Shown here in pieces: positions 10,193 through 19,817 of a stretch of 64,000 bases of DNA. The DNA is from Turnera subulata (lineage: Eukaryota; Streptophyta; Magnoliopsida; Malpighiales; Passifloraceae). Numbering within the stretch: the first letter of the stretch is position 1; the number at the start of each line of letters is the position of its first letter. The notes beneath the pieces are model-generated. The model saw only the letters and a list, made by a program, of their open reading frames with translations. It searched no databases and was not told the origin of the DNA. The translations under genes and the position numbers were made by a program. The stretch covers positions 42,360 to 106,359 of the forward strand of contig JAKUCV010003073.1 in the NCBI GenBank assembly GCA_028386065.3, written 5' to 3'.

Positions 10193-10200
10193 TATAAAAG
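10193..10200 (+). promoter_or_regulatory. TATA box of forward-strand captured gene
   Basis: TTCTATAAAAGGCAGGG lies 84 bp before the ATG at 10277. The intervening sequence is A-rich, like a plant 5' untranslated leader. AATAAA occurs at 11110-11115, after the stop. Confidence 0.6.
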
Positions 10201-10276
10201 GCAGGGATTAAGCTCATTAGACAGAAAATTATAAGCCAACTTCAGAAAGATAGAAAAAATCAAAAACAAAGAGAAA

Positions 10277-10960
10277 ATGCCTGCCCCTTCCTCCGTCTTT
10301 TTCGTTGAAGGTGCAAACGTAGGAAGGAGAAATCGGTTGTCCTTTAGTATCGTGAATGAGCCAGAGGGGCCATTGCCAGAGGAGCTAGGAAGAATTCCTC
10401 GCCTTCTCTTTGTAGACGAAATCTATTCGTCCCGATTCTTTATTACCCCTATGGAAGAAGTCATTTTCCTGGATCATTAACAAACTCTGCGAACTTCCTA
10501 TTATGGTACGGCTAATTCCACCATGTTTTTTATCTCTGACAGGTTTGAGCAGCTTCAGTTGGAACCAGCCTGCCAGACTCTGAATGAAGGTAGTCACTAC
10601 CAGATCACAATGACTGCTCAGAGCATTCCTCGAGTAACTGGATTAGCGCCTACTTGGCCAAAGGTTCGCCTTTTGGTATGGAACTGCAGGGGTATCACAG
10701 CGCGTTCCCAAGACTTTGCTCGGATCCTGCGAGATTTGAAGAACCAGTACAAACCAAACATGGTTCTTCTCACCGAGACTCGATGGGAGCAAACCGGAGA
10801 TCATGGAAATATTCCTCTTCGCTTTCCACCAACACATCGTTTCGAGGTGCCTGGCCAGAACAACTCAGGTGGGATGTGGTTTGCTTGGAGTCATGTCATT
10901 AGGGTTAACATAGTCAATACTCCTAATGGTTTTACTGTAACAGCTGAACCCAATCGTTAG
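10277..10960 (+). pseudogene. Captured chimeric gene with LINE-like endonuclease N-terminus
   Basis: A single frame runs from ATG 10277 to TAG 10958-10960 with one in-frame TAA at 10478-10480, giving 227 codons. The first 115 or so (SSVFFVEGANVGRRNR, FISDRFEQLQLEPACQTL) match nothing I know. After about residue 130, VRLLVWNCRGI, then ILRDLKNQYKPNMVLLTETR and SGGMWFAW, have the pattern of the N-terminal half of the endonuclease (exonuclease-endonuclease-phosphatase fold) of plant LINE elements: the N of WNCRG and the E of LLTETR correspond to metal-binding and catalytic residues. The C-terminal half of that domain, with its other catalytic residues, is missing. The gene runs opposite to the element that holds it. 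The downstream region (10961-11190) holds AATAAA and no other feature. Confidence 0.6.
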
Positions 10961-11198
10961 AGGCGCATTGTAATAAGCATATGAATTAGTGTGAGCGTGT
11001 AACATGTTTTTATTCAGATGTGTCTTTGTAAGATATGTTATTAAGTATGATTGTAATATAAAGTGTGCGTAAGAGTCATTGTATTGTAAGATTGTAAGAT
11101 ATGAACATCAATAAACTCTAGTTTGTTTGTATGATGAAATTGTCATGAACCGCAAATCATCAAAGTTAATAATTTAGTAAGTTTAGAGTACTTACCTG

Positions 11199-11305
11199 CA
11201 CATCGATGTTTTGATACTAAACATCGATGATCCATGCTGCCGGTTGGGAATGATACTAGTTGAAGTCCTCTCAACATCGATGTTTGGCTCCTAAACATCG
11301 ATGTT
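11199..11305. repeat. AACATCGATGTT palindrome group 3b
   Basis: Two doublets, two exact sites and two variants (CACATCGATGTT, AACATCGATGAT). The first doublet with its left flank ACTTACCTG repeats the doublet at about 9634-9668, so this may be a duplicated edge of array 3 on the other side of the captured gene. 11306-11438 is the start of the broken pol region and holds nothing else I can name. Confidence 0.85.
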
Positions 11306-11438
11306 TTTATGTCTCGGCTTGCTTACTCCCCAAGAATCAATTAGGAATTTGGATGCTTCCTTGATTATGTGCTTGGAGCATCCGCAATCAAGGTACTAAA
11401 GTACACTTGATGCCTTCAAGCACACCTGCAAAAACAGA

Positions 11439-12656
11439 TCAATGGGTTTTTGGTACCCAAATTTCTTTGGGTCCTTGAGTGTTAGGGACATGTTGACGAT
11501 AGGCTTCACTTCGAGTCCAATGTCTATGCCTAGTAAAACAAGCAGGAGCAATATGTCCTACTCTATTACAGTAATGGCAAATAACATTTGGATTGTGCAT
11601 CCATCTAGGTTGATAATAATTATGCTGTCCATATTTGTGCACTTTACTAACATGGTGACCCTTGGGTTGAACCTTATGCTTCCTAGGCTCGATCTTAGTT
11701 CTTTTAGGTTCGTTTCTAAAACCTATTCCATGTTTAGTTGATTGCAAATTGTTTAGCATAGAATTTAAATTTTTCTGAGGGGTGCTAAATTTCTTTAATG
11801 TTGCCTCAAGATTTTCAACTTGCTTCTTTAAGGGTTTACATGTCGTGCATTCTAAGTTATCCGGTTTGTTAGCACTCTTCTTCCCATAAAACTTGTTTTC
11901 TTCTCTAAGCTTTTCATTTTCACCTAATAACTTCTCATTTTGTTCATTCAAAGAATTGCATGAGGAACACTCCTTAGTTTTTCTTTCAAGTTCTGTGACT
12001 TGTTCATATAGTGATTTACATGATTCACATTCTTTGGGCATGCCTAGAATCCTATTTTCTTCCTTCAATTTATCATTTTCACAGGTAAGCTCTTCTAGAT
12101 TCTTTTCTAATGAAGCAATATGTTTCTTTTGCTTTAAATGAATCTTAGAGATTTTAATATATTCAGCATACAATTCATTAAAAGCGTTTTGCAATTCATC
12201 ATGGTTAGAAGGTTCAGAATCACTTACCTCTTCTGCTTCTTCTTCCTTTGCCATGAGGCATTGGAAGTTCGTTTCATTATCACTTTCTGTTACCTCATAG
12301 GTGACTTCCAGCATATCCCAAATGTCCTTGGCGGTAGTGCATCGTGAAATCATTTGGTAATCTTCTTGATTAAGTGCACAATGGAGTATGTTGATTGCCA
12401 TGAAGTTGTTTTGAACTTTCTTGACGTCCTCGGCATTATACTCCTCTTCCGTCTTAGTCACCATAATTTCACCAACTCTCTTTGTCGGAATTTGATCTCC
12501 GTTCTTTATTGTCCGCCAGAGAGTGAAGTTGTTGGATTGAATAAAGACTCTCATCCTCTCCTTCCAATATGTATAGTTGGCGCCATTGAGCAATGGTGGA
12601 CGGGTGACGGACTGTCCTTCATTGTTTCCTGCAAACACATTACTTGAAAAAGCCAT
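11439..12656 (-). CDS. gag: SIRE-type gag-like protein, internally deleted
   Basis: The ORF encodes 405 residues. Residues 1-125 are the copia gag N-terminus (RPPLLNGANYTYWKERM, then WDMLEVTYE). A typical copia gag would continue with the rest of its capsid domain; here the sequence passes directly to NFQCLMAKEEE and a long heptad-rich coiled coil (about 160-290) with CESCKSLYEQV-like repeats. Residues about 355-370 are a zinc knuckle, CHYCNRVGHIAPAC (CX2CX4HX4C). The end, GPKEIWVPK, is a SIRE hallmark where pol normally continues, but the frame stops. The ATG lies just downstream of the primer site, as expected. Product would be an RNA-binding structural protein; it may still act as a packaging partner. 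Confidence 0.85.
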   Translation of the reverse strand: MAFSSNVFAGNNEGQSVTRPPLLNGANYTYWKERMRVFIQSNNFTLWRTIKNGDQIPTKRVGEIMVTKTEEEYNAEDVKKVQNNFMAINILHCALNQEDYQMISRCTTAKDIWDMLEVTYEVTESDNETNFQCLMAKEEEAEEVSDSEPSNHDELQNAFNELYAEYIKISKIHLKQKKHIASLEKNLEELTCENDKLKEENRILGMPKECESCKSLYEQVTELERKTKECSSCNSLNEQNEKLLGENEKLREENKFYGKKSANKPDNLECTTCKPLKKQVENLEATLKKFSTPQKNLNSMLNNLQSTKHGIGFRNEPKRTKIEPRKHKVQPKGHHVSKVHKYGQHNYYQPRWMHNPNVICHYCNRVGHIAPACFTRHRHWTRSEAYRQHVPNTQGPKEIWVPKTH

Positions 12657-12696
12657 GGATAATACCTCTCAAACGGTTAAGTTTTTCAGAGAGTTA

Positions 12697-12711
12697 GGCT
12701 CCGCTACCAAT
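12697..12711 (-). other. Primer binding site of SIRE-type element
   Basis: The reverse strand after the LTR end reads ATTGGTAGCGGAGCC, a variant of the TGGTATCAGAGC site complementary to the 3' end of initiator methionine tRNA. Confidence 0.8.
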
Positions 12712-14137
12712 TGTTAGAACAATAACCCTTCGCTAGAGGGGGGGTGAATAGCGATAATCGAATAAAAACGAAATAAGCAGGAATTGAATGCGGAATTAAA
12801 AGAATGAAGGACACACGAGATTTATCCTGGTTCACACACACTCTACTAGTGTGGCTAATCCAGCCCTTCAAGTCTCACTTGAAGATTTCACTATCTATGT
12901 TAAGCTTACGGGTGCTTAACAAACCGTTACAACCTGAGAGTTCAAGTCACATGAACCTCAATATACTTGCTTGAAGATACCTCACTTCAAGACTTTCTAG
13001 GATTTCTAATCACAAGAATCCTACTCTCTTGCTTAAGGATACCACACCTTAAGGCTTCTCTCAAGGGAACAATCCTCCCTTGTGGTGTATGAATGACACT
13101 TACAATCTCTCAAGCAAAACTCTCTAATAGAGTGGATATGAGTACAAAGGAAAGCTCTATTGAACAACTCAGAATTCTCACAAGTTATAGCTCAAAAATT
13201 TGTTGAATGATTTTCAAAGAATGCTTGAATGTAGATGTGAGTTGATCAATCTGAAAATGAGGTTTAAGGCCTCTATTTATAGTCTAAAAGATGCATATGA
13301 TCATTGGGAACAATTTCTGAAACCTTTATGAAAGTTTAGCATGTTTGTCTGAAAAAGGTTTCTGCCCATAACGGCACAACATCGATGTTTTGATCAAGAA
13401 CATCGATGTTTAGCCGTTGCATTTAAATAATTGAGCCAACGGCTAGTAAAACATCGATGTTGCATTTTAGAACATCGATGTTTTCATACACAACATCGAT
13501 GTTCTTCATCGCAACATCGATGTTTTTTGGCTTCGCAAAAATATGATGAAAAAGGGTCTTTGCCAGAACATCGATGTTGGAAAATGAAACATCGATGTTT
13601 TGTGAAACATCGATGTTTAATTGGCCAACATCGATGTTTTTTGGCTTCGGCAAAATTTTATTTCAAAGACAGGTTTTCATGAACATCGATGTTGGATTGT
13701 AAACATCGATGTTTTGACCAACGGTCACAAGAACATCGATGTTTTATAATCCAACATCGATGTTTTCTTGCTACTGCCAAAAAGATTTTAAAATCGACTT
13801 GATGCAACATCGATGTTGTTCTAAGAACATCGATGTTTTGAACTCAAAAACCAGTTTTATGACTTACATGATTTATGAAATGCATGAGGAAAATGATTTT
13901 TGGTTTGAGCATTAACTTGGAGTACTTGAGTTACCATTTACAAGGATTTCCTATAGATGAACTCTCTATATATCTTCATCCTTGTTGCTTCAAATCTTGT
14001 ACTCCTTTGTCTTAGACTTGTGCTTCATTGTTTGATGTCTTTTTGCTTTCTTCAAGGAATGAATTCATGAATGGAGCTTTGGTTAGTTTGTCATTATCAA
14101 AACCCTGAAATGAAACATGGAAGCATTAGTCCTAACA
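12712..14137 (-). repeat. SIRE-type LTR (5' LTR of the element)
   Basis: 1426 bp, matching 6170-7602 with few differences, which indicates a recent insertion. It carries TATA at 13274-13281 (reverse strand) and palindrome array 4. Confidence 0.92.
13378..13837. repeat. AACATCGATGTT palindrome array 4 (LTR U3)
   Basis: Sixteen exact sites by my count, in the same arrangement as array 2. All spacers between doublet partners are 8-9 bp apart from the tight pair near 13595-13620. Confidence 0.95.
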
Positions 14138-14545
14138 GTTATGTGCACTATGGCCACCATTGCCAGGTACTGATGTACTTGCGGTAGATTTGTATATGTA
14201 AATTATGGTTTATTTATTTGTGGTGAGACAATGGTTGGTCTCAGCCCCTCACTATTTTTACACAGGTTAACTAATCATTGATCAGGGACGCATTCAGGTA
14301 ACTGTGCCTACTTGCCTTCGGTTACGGATCCATAGGTTGACACTTCATATGTCTGTATTTGTCACTGAACTCGTTATCAATTTTTCACTGCATAACTTAT
14401 CGGGAAGCTGTTTTGTTATATTTGGTTTGAACAATTGTTATTCCGGTTGGTTTGCCGGTGTTACTTGGCTTGTTGAGCCAGTTTTATTTATGAGTCTTTA
14501 GTATCCCTATGTTTCATTTGTTATTGTGTAAGATTGACGAGTTAT
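14138..14545 (+). repeat. chromovirus LTR, second part (truncated)
   Basis: It resumes with the duplicated GTTAT and follows the gypsy LTR (TTATTTGTGGTGAGACA, TTGGTCTCA, GGATCCATAG, CTTGTTGAGCC). The expected LTR end (GGGACACGGGNGTTTCA) and primer site are absent; coding sequence begins instead. Confidence 0.75.
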
Positions 14546-14549
14546 TTTA

Positions 14550-14895
14550 CTCGGAGGTTATTGGCATTCCTAGACTCAAGGGCCTGTGGTGATGTTGTTG
14601 TTGATCGGGTTTGTCGAGGTGTGTCGAAGGAGTTGTTGATCGGTCTTTCCTTGATCTTATTGTGATGGACTAAGGTGAGTTTGATGTGATACCAGACATG
14701 GATCGGATAACTAGGCACCAAGCAGTGGTAGATTGCCGAGCCAAGGAAGTGGCCTTGTGTTCTCTTTTAGGGCAAAGATTGGTGTTTGTTGGGGAGCGGA
14801 GAGCTCTTTCTGCTTGTTGCATTTCAGCCATGCAGGCTTTCAATATGATTCGGGAAGGATGTGAGGCGTTCCTTACCCATGTAGCGGACTCTACG
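14550..14895 (+). pseudogene. chromovirus aspartic protease, C-terminal part and linker
   Basis: The frame reads IVMD-stop-GEFDVIPDMDRITRHQAVVDC, then FVGERR and AFNMIREGCEAFLTHV. This is the end of the gypsy protease (normally GMDWL near RHHAVVDC) and the linker to RT. GMDWL is altered to DMDRI and a stop precedes it. The active-site DTG part lies in the deleted region. The frame is cut after DST by the coding-poor element and continues at 26480. Confidence 0.8.
14891..14895 (+). other. Target site duplication of coding-poor gypsy element (left)
   Basis: CTACG here recurs at 26480-26484 right after the element. Confidence 0.9.
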
Positions 14896-15206
14896 TGTAA
14901 CGCCCCGAATTTTCGATATTTGATTTCCATGGAATTTTCAAAATTTTTGGAATTTAATTTCCAATTTTGTCCTTATAGAATTTCCAGGATCTTTGGTCGA
15001 GAAAATAATTTATTTCTTTGTAAATGTTACAATTATATTGGCATTATTCCTTAATCGGTTTGTTTTGGAATTTAATTGTGTTTCGGTGAAACACGGATTT
15101 TTGACGTAGTTTGGTATGATACTACGTAGTTTTGGGGAGTCCAATACATAAAACTCAAGGTTGTGCTGTGTTTTGACCAGGGGAAGAGGGTTGACTGTGC
15201 CTAAGA

Positions 15207-15226
15207 CCAAAACGACGTCGTTTTGG
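15207..15226. promoter_or_regulatory. Palindrome with ACGT core upstream of LTR TATA box
   Basis: A perfect 20-bp palindrome with the centre AAACGACGTCGTTT. It ends 29 bp before the TATA box. The right LTR copy (23226-23245) has one C-to-T change in the central CpG. Related sequence occurs near 3515-3530 (GGCGTCGTTTCG), 20156-20175 and 58757. Confidence 0.65.
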
Positions 15227-15255
15227 TCCCGGCCGAATCAATCCTAACCCTAGGG

Positions 15256-15263
15256 TATAAAAT
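15256..15263 (+). promoter_or_regulatory. LTR TATA box
   Basis: CTAGGGTATAAAATCCC, preceded by AACCCTA, with a pyrimidine-rich stretch about 30 bp downstream where initiation would be expected. The right LTR has the same box at 23275-23282. Confidence 0.7.
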
Positions 15264-16649
15264 CCCTCATTTTCTCCCTCTCTCCTCCTTCTTTCTTTTC
15301 TCTTCTTCTCCAGAACGGCTGCCCACTTCTTCCTTTTTCCTATTTTCTCTCCACTCTCCCACTCTTTGTATTTGTGTTCATTGTGAATTACCAAACCGTT
15401 TTCCACAAATTTCTTCCTCCTCTTATTTCTTTTTACATCTTTTTCTCCGTAGTTTCGTTATCTTCTCCCCCATCTTCAGTGCGCCGCACCGAAAACACCA
15501 AGGACTGCCGCCGTTGCTGCGCCGAGGTTGGGATGAGGACGAACTCATGACCTGTTGTTATTGCCGCTACCATTCTCTCCTCTTCTTCGAACCGTCGCTA
15601 CTTCGATCTGAGATTGTCTCCAGTGTCGAGGAGGGGAGTTGTGGAGGCTCGGCGTGAGATTTGTGCGTCGGCGGGGGCGCGACAGAGTCGCCGGCGCCAC
15701 CTTCTCGGTAAGCCAAGTTCTTCCCCTTCCTCTTCCTCTTATTTCGGTACCCGTCCAATTGAGGAGTTGTGGTTTGTGTTTAACCCATTCGGGTTTTTGT
15801 TTGGTTGTCTGGCCTGTGATGGATCGAGGGCGGATGCAGTGGTGTGGCCGGACAGTGGGTTTGGACGACTCGGGTTTGAGTCGTGATCGGAAGCTCGGAG
15901 TGGACGTCGTGGCAGCGCTGTCCTTGCTCTTACCGCTGTCATCGCTGCCGGATGTTCCGGTAAGCCACCGATGCCGTTTCTCCGTTTCTTCCCTGCTTTT
16001 CTTTTCTTTTGTCTTTTCGTTTTTGGGCCGAGGTTAATCCAGTTTCTGGTGGCCGGTTATGTCGGTGCTTGAAGGTTGATGGTGGTGGGCTGGTGTTGGC
16101 TGAGTTGTAGTCTGATAGTTTCTGGACTTGGGGATTGGGGTTCCTGAGTGTTTGGTTCGGACAGGACGAATCGGTTTCCGGTAAGGTTTCTTAGTACCTC
16201 TTCTTGTCTTTGATTCGTTTGGTGTTTTGTGGCTGCTGAGATGATGGGATTTAATTTGGATGATGATGTTCGGAATTTGGACAGTTACCCGGGTTGTTTT
16301 CCGGATTATTGTGGATTCTCCGGCGAGGCAGTAGCCGGAATCCGGCACAGAAGTACTGTTCCGGCGAGGCTGACTGGAATCCGGCGAGGCTCGGGAATTT
16401 TCCGGCGAGCGAGTTATTATTCCGGTGTGCATCTTGAGTTGGCATTAAATGGTAATTCCTCGCGATGCTTGTAATCTAATTTTGTACATGTCATGTACTA
16501 GATATGCATTTTAATCGATGTATCAAGATATAATGGACTAGTGGAAAACGAGTGTGACGAGTTGAGAGTCGCGTGGCCGGATTCTTACCGTCGAGCATAG
16601 TACCTTTGGGCCGGAAAGAGCAAGCTCGGGTTACAAGTTAGCTTGGTTA

Positions 16650-16990
16650 TTATGATGGGTTGGGCCTAGGCCCAGTAACTCTATATGACTCATGGTTATG
16701 GAATGGGCTTTAGGCCCAATAAAGAGTAGTTAATTTAAAATGGGTTTTAGGCCCAATGGCTTAAAATGATACGGGCTTTAGGCCCAGATATATGTTTGGA
16801 CAAGGTTTGGGCTTTAAGCCTAATAAAGTGTAATTGATTTAATATGGGCTTTAGGCCCAAATAAGATTAAGGTATGATTTGGGCCTCACGCCCAATGGAT
16901 AATTTAACCTGATAAATATTATTAATATAGGCTTGAGATCAAAGGACTTGAGGATTATGATTGGGCTTAAGGACTCAAAATGATACATTG
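16650..16990. repeat. TGGGC-TTTAG-GCCCA hairpin motif block (left LTR)
   Basis: About eight units of the type TGGGCTTTAGGCCCA occur at intervals of roughly 40-50 bp. Each is an inverted repeat of five bases around a five-base loop. The same block is in the other LTRs at 21420-21690, 24675-24990, 4840-4980 and 59850-60010. Confidence 0.8.
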
Positions 16991-18367
16991 ATATAAGTAC
17001 GTTCTAGAGTACATTCGTAATTGTTGTATGTATACCTTATACATGGTCGCTTTTCTTTTGTTATGTATATAGGATATGTTGAGGCAGAACAAGGCTTCAG
17101 GTTCCGAAACAATTGATATGGCCCAGGTGAGGACATATAAACCTTTGTATGCATTACTGCCTACAATGCTCGGTTAATTCTCTTGGTATATAACGTCGTA
17201 TTAATTGTTGATCTTGAATGCTGTATGCATGCTTGTCTGATGTGCTGATGTTGCTATTTGCAAATGTATTATGTTGATGATACCTATGTTGTGGTGTGCC
17301 TGATTTTGTGACATGTTGTCCGATGTGATGTTTTGTCTCTGTCGAGCATGACATGTAATGTGATGTTAAAACAAGTGAGATATAGATTTGTGATTTGTGT
17401 GGTGGACTGTGGGCTGGAGGCCCGGATTTGAGAATAAGATGTTAAATCCACACAACCCTTTTTGACAATAACGTATGGTACAACTCTTAAAGGATAATTG
17501 AGAATAACAAATTACAATAATTCTACTGTGGGGCTGTTGATCGGTTGGTTCGAGCGGGAAGTGATACCCCTCGGGATTTCATGCGGTTTAGCATGGTATA
17601 TGCGGTTTAGCATGGTATATGCGGTTTAGCATATGGGTCTATTATGACCGGTTCTACCTCCCTCTTTCTACCACCCCCTTTCTACCTCCCTCCTTCTCTC
17701 TGTCTCTCTCTCTCTCTCTATGGATATGTTTGGGCTTCGTGCTTGGTTTATTTAGGCTTATGCCTGGTTGTCTCATGAGACGGGACCGAGCTCGACCCAC
17801 ACAGTAGAGGGCCCTAATAAAAAATTTAAACCTAATAACAAAGATAATAAAATAAGTAACGATAAGTGACGGTTGAAGTCTGATGATGACTTGTGTTGTG
17901 TATTGTGAATTGTTTGTGCACTGTGTTTGCTATTGCCTTTTGCCGGTGTATTTGTAGTTGATTTGTAATTGTATATTATTGGTTTATTTGTTTGTGGTGA
18001 GATAGTGGTTGGTCTCACCCCCTCACAGTCTTTTTCAGGTTAACTGCTCATTGAGCAGCGGTGCATATCAGCAGGTGGCGGTGCTTTCCTCTCCTCGGGT
18101 CGGATCCATAGAGTTCACTACATACATGTTATCATATGTATAGTCTTCCGCTGCATACTCATTGTTGTGTAATTTATTGTATAACTGTTCGTTGATTATG
18201 TTGTTGATATTGTATCCCGGGTTGAAGGGCATTTTGGTCACTTCACATGCTATACTTTCTTTAATGGATAATTTGGGATACGGGTGTCCCTGGAATGATA
18301 AGGGCAATTTGGTCAATTTATAAACAATTTATAACTTATATTAATAAATTGGGACACGGGCGTTTCA

Positions 18368-19817
18368 GTTGGTAGCGGAGCAGGCTGTAGATCCTTGGGG
18401 ATGTGCTAATATGTTTTGTGATCTTATGTGCATAAGTCTGCTATTTTTTTTTTTTAGTTGGTTGTTGCATTGTCTTATGCATGCATATAGTGAGTTTGTT
18501 TATGGATCCGGTGGAGGACACGCACCTGCTGAGGGTCGGAGTGATCCAGTATTGTCGTTGAAATAACATGTTTACCTTTACAGCTTAGGCTGTTGCAGGG
18601 CTTATTTGGTGGAATATCCATTGCTTTGTCAGGGTCGGAGTAGACTCTTGACTCTTTGCTTGTGTTTCGTGTCTGTGTGGAACTGGCCAATACAAGTAAG
18701 AACCATCAATTTTCATTTGGATGTACATCTATTATGGGATGATTTGATATGACACTTGTGGAAATGATTTCTTGTAATCTTGGTGATCATATTATTTGTG
18801 GTCTGATTTGTTGAGCTCGAGGATTTGAATTTATTCGTGGATTATAATTTGGTTTTATTCTTGTTCGGAGTTCGAGATGATTACTTATTGGATTGATTGA
18901 GGTTGATCTAATGGCATATTTGGGGAAAAGTTTTTCAATGATATATGGGATATTTAACTTGGTTGAGATTTGAGGTATTAATGGTGTCTGTGATAAAAAG
19001 GTTTTGATCATGCATATGTTGTTGAGGTTATAGTTCATGTGCTGGAGGAGGATGTCGATAATATGTTCATACTGAGGTTTGATTTTGAGGTGTTCTCAGG
19101 AATTGAGAATTTGTCGCTAGTTAGGTAATTGTGTGACAAGAGATACAGTGGTGTTTTAAGTTCTTCATTAAAGCAATTTTGATGTTCATATTAACTTGGG
19201 CGATAGACTTATAAGTATGAGTTAGGCAAGGATGTTTGGGTCTCAAGGAATCCATGGTATAGAATTAGATTATGAAGTTTTGGTAATGAGTGGTTTCTAG
19301 AGTCTAAGGTATGATCCGGGATAGATACAATTTTGGTTGAATTAGTGTGAGAGAAAGGAAATACTTTGAGGTTCAGAACATAAAATACGTTATGGATTGT
19401 TGGTCTTGAGGTATTCACAATGGGAGTGTTGATCTTGTTACTTAGGTAACAGTTTTGGGTTCGGTTATCTGAGGATATGCTTAGTGGATAATAAGATTGG
19501 ATTTAGTTGGTTGATTGATGATAAATGGAATGGTTTATGGATTCTGGTATTATCAATGGTGATGATGATTGGATAAGACTCTTGGGTTGGTGCTTGATCT
19601 TATGCTCTGTAGATCATGTTTGGCTAAGGTCGATGATTGTCTCGGTATACTGGAGTTCTTGCTTGGAAATGTGATTGATGGTTAAGATGGTTCTACTTGG
19701 TAGCCTGGCCAACGGTATTTTGATACCGGGTGACACCTGATGGTGTCCGTTAAGCACTTGGTTGCTAGACTTGTTATGTAAATTTCGAGGACGAAATTTT
19801 GTTAAGTGGGGTAGAAT
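18368..19817 (+). other. Internal region of LARD-like element, with primer site and non-coding sequence
   Basis: The first bases, GTTGGTAGCGGAGCAGGC, form the primer site. Then comes a segment shared with 61507-62316, including ATGGATCCGGTG at 18502 and TTACAGCTTAGGCTGT near 18590. The remainder has no ORF over 85 codons with recognisable content. The end, ATTTCGAGGACGAAATTTT followed by AAGTGGGGTAGA, is the usual 3' end and polypurine tract of chromoviruses. Confidence 0.75.

Larger units (their letters stand above)
6170..14137 (-). mobile_element. Complete non-autonomous SIRE-type Ty1/copia element
   Basis: Two LTRs (6170-7602 and 12712-14137) with TGTTAG...CTAACA ends bound this element, which has GTTAT target duplications. 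It is oriented leftwards. The primer site next to the right LTR reads TTGGTAGCGGAGCC on the reverse strand and the polypurine tract lies next to the left LTR. Inside are, in element order, a gag-like ORF with a large internal deletion, a captured forward-strand gene, a palindrome array, and a second ORF of the plant-transposon-protein type found in SIRE elements. Protease, integrase, RT and RNase H are absent, so mobility would need enzymes supplied by another element. Confidence 0.9.
14896..18367 (+). repeat. LARD-like element, left LTR
   Basis: Starts TGTAACGCCCCG and ends GGGACACGGGCGTTTCA. In order it holds a 20-bp palindrome (15207-15226), a TATA box, a pyrimidine-rich leader, three GGTAAG sites (about 15705, 15957, 16178), a block of TGGGC/GCCCA hairpin motifs (16650-16990), a CT microsatellite (17695-17720) and a triple ATGCGGTTTAGCAT-like tandem repeat near 17578-17632. 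Confidence 0.9.
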
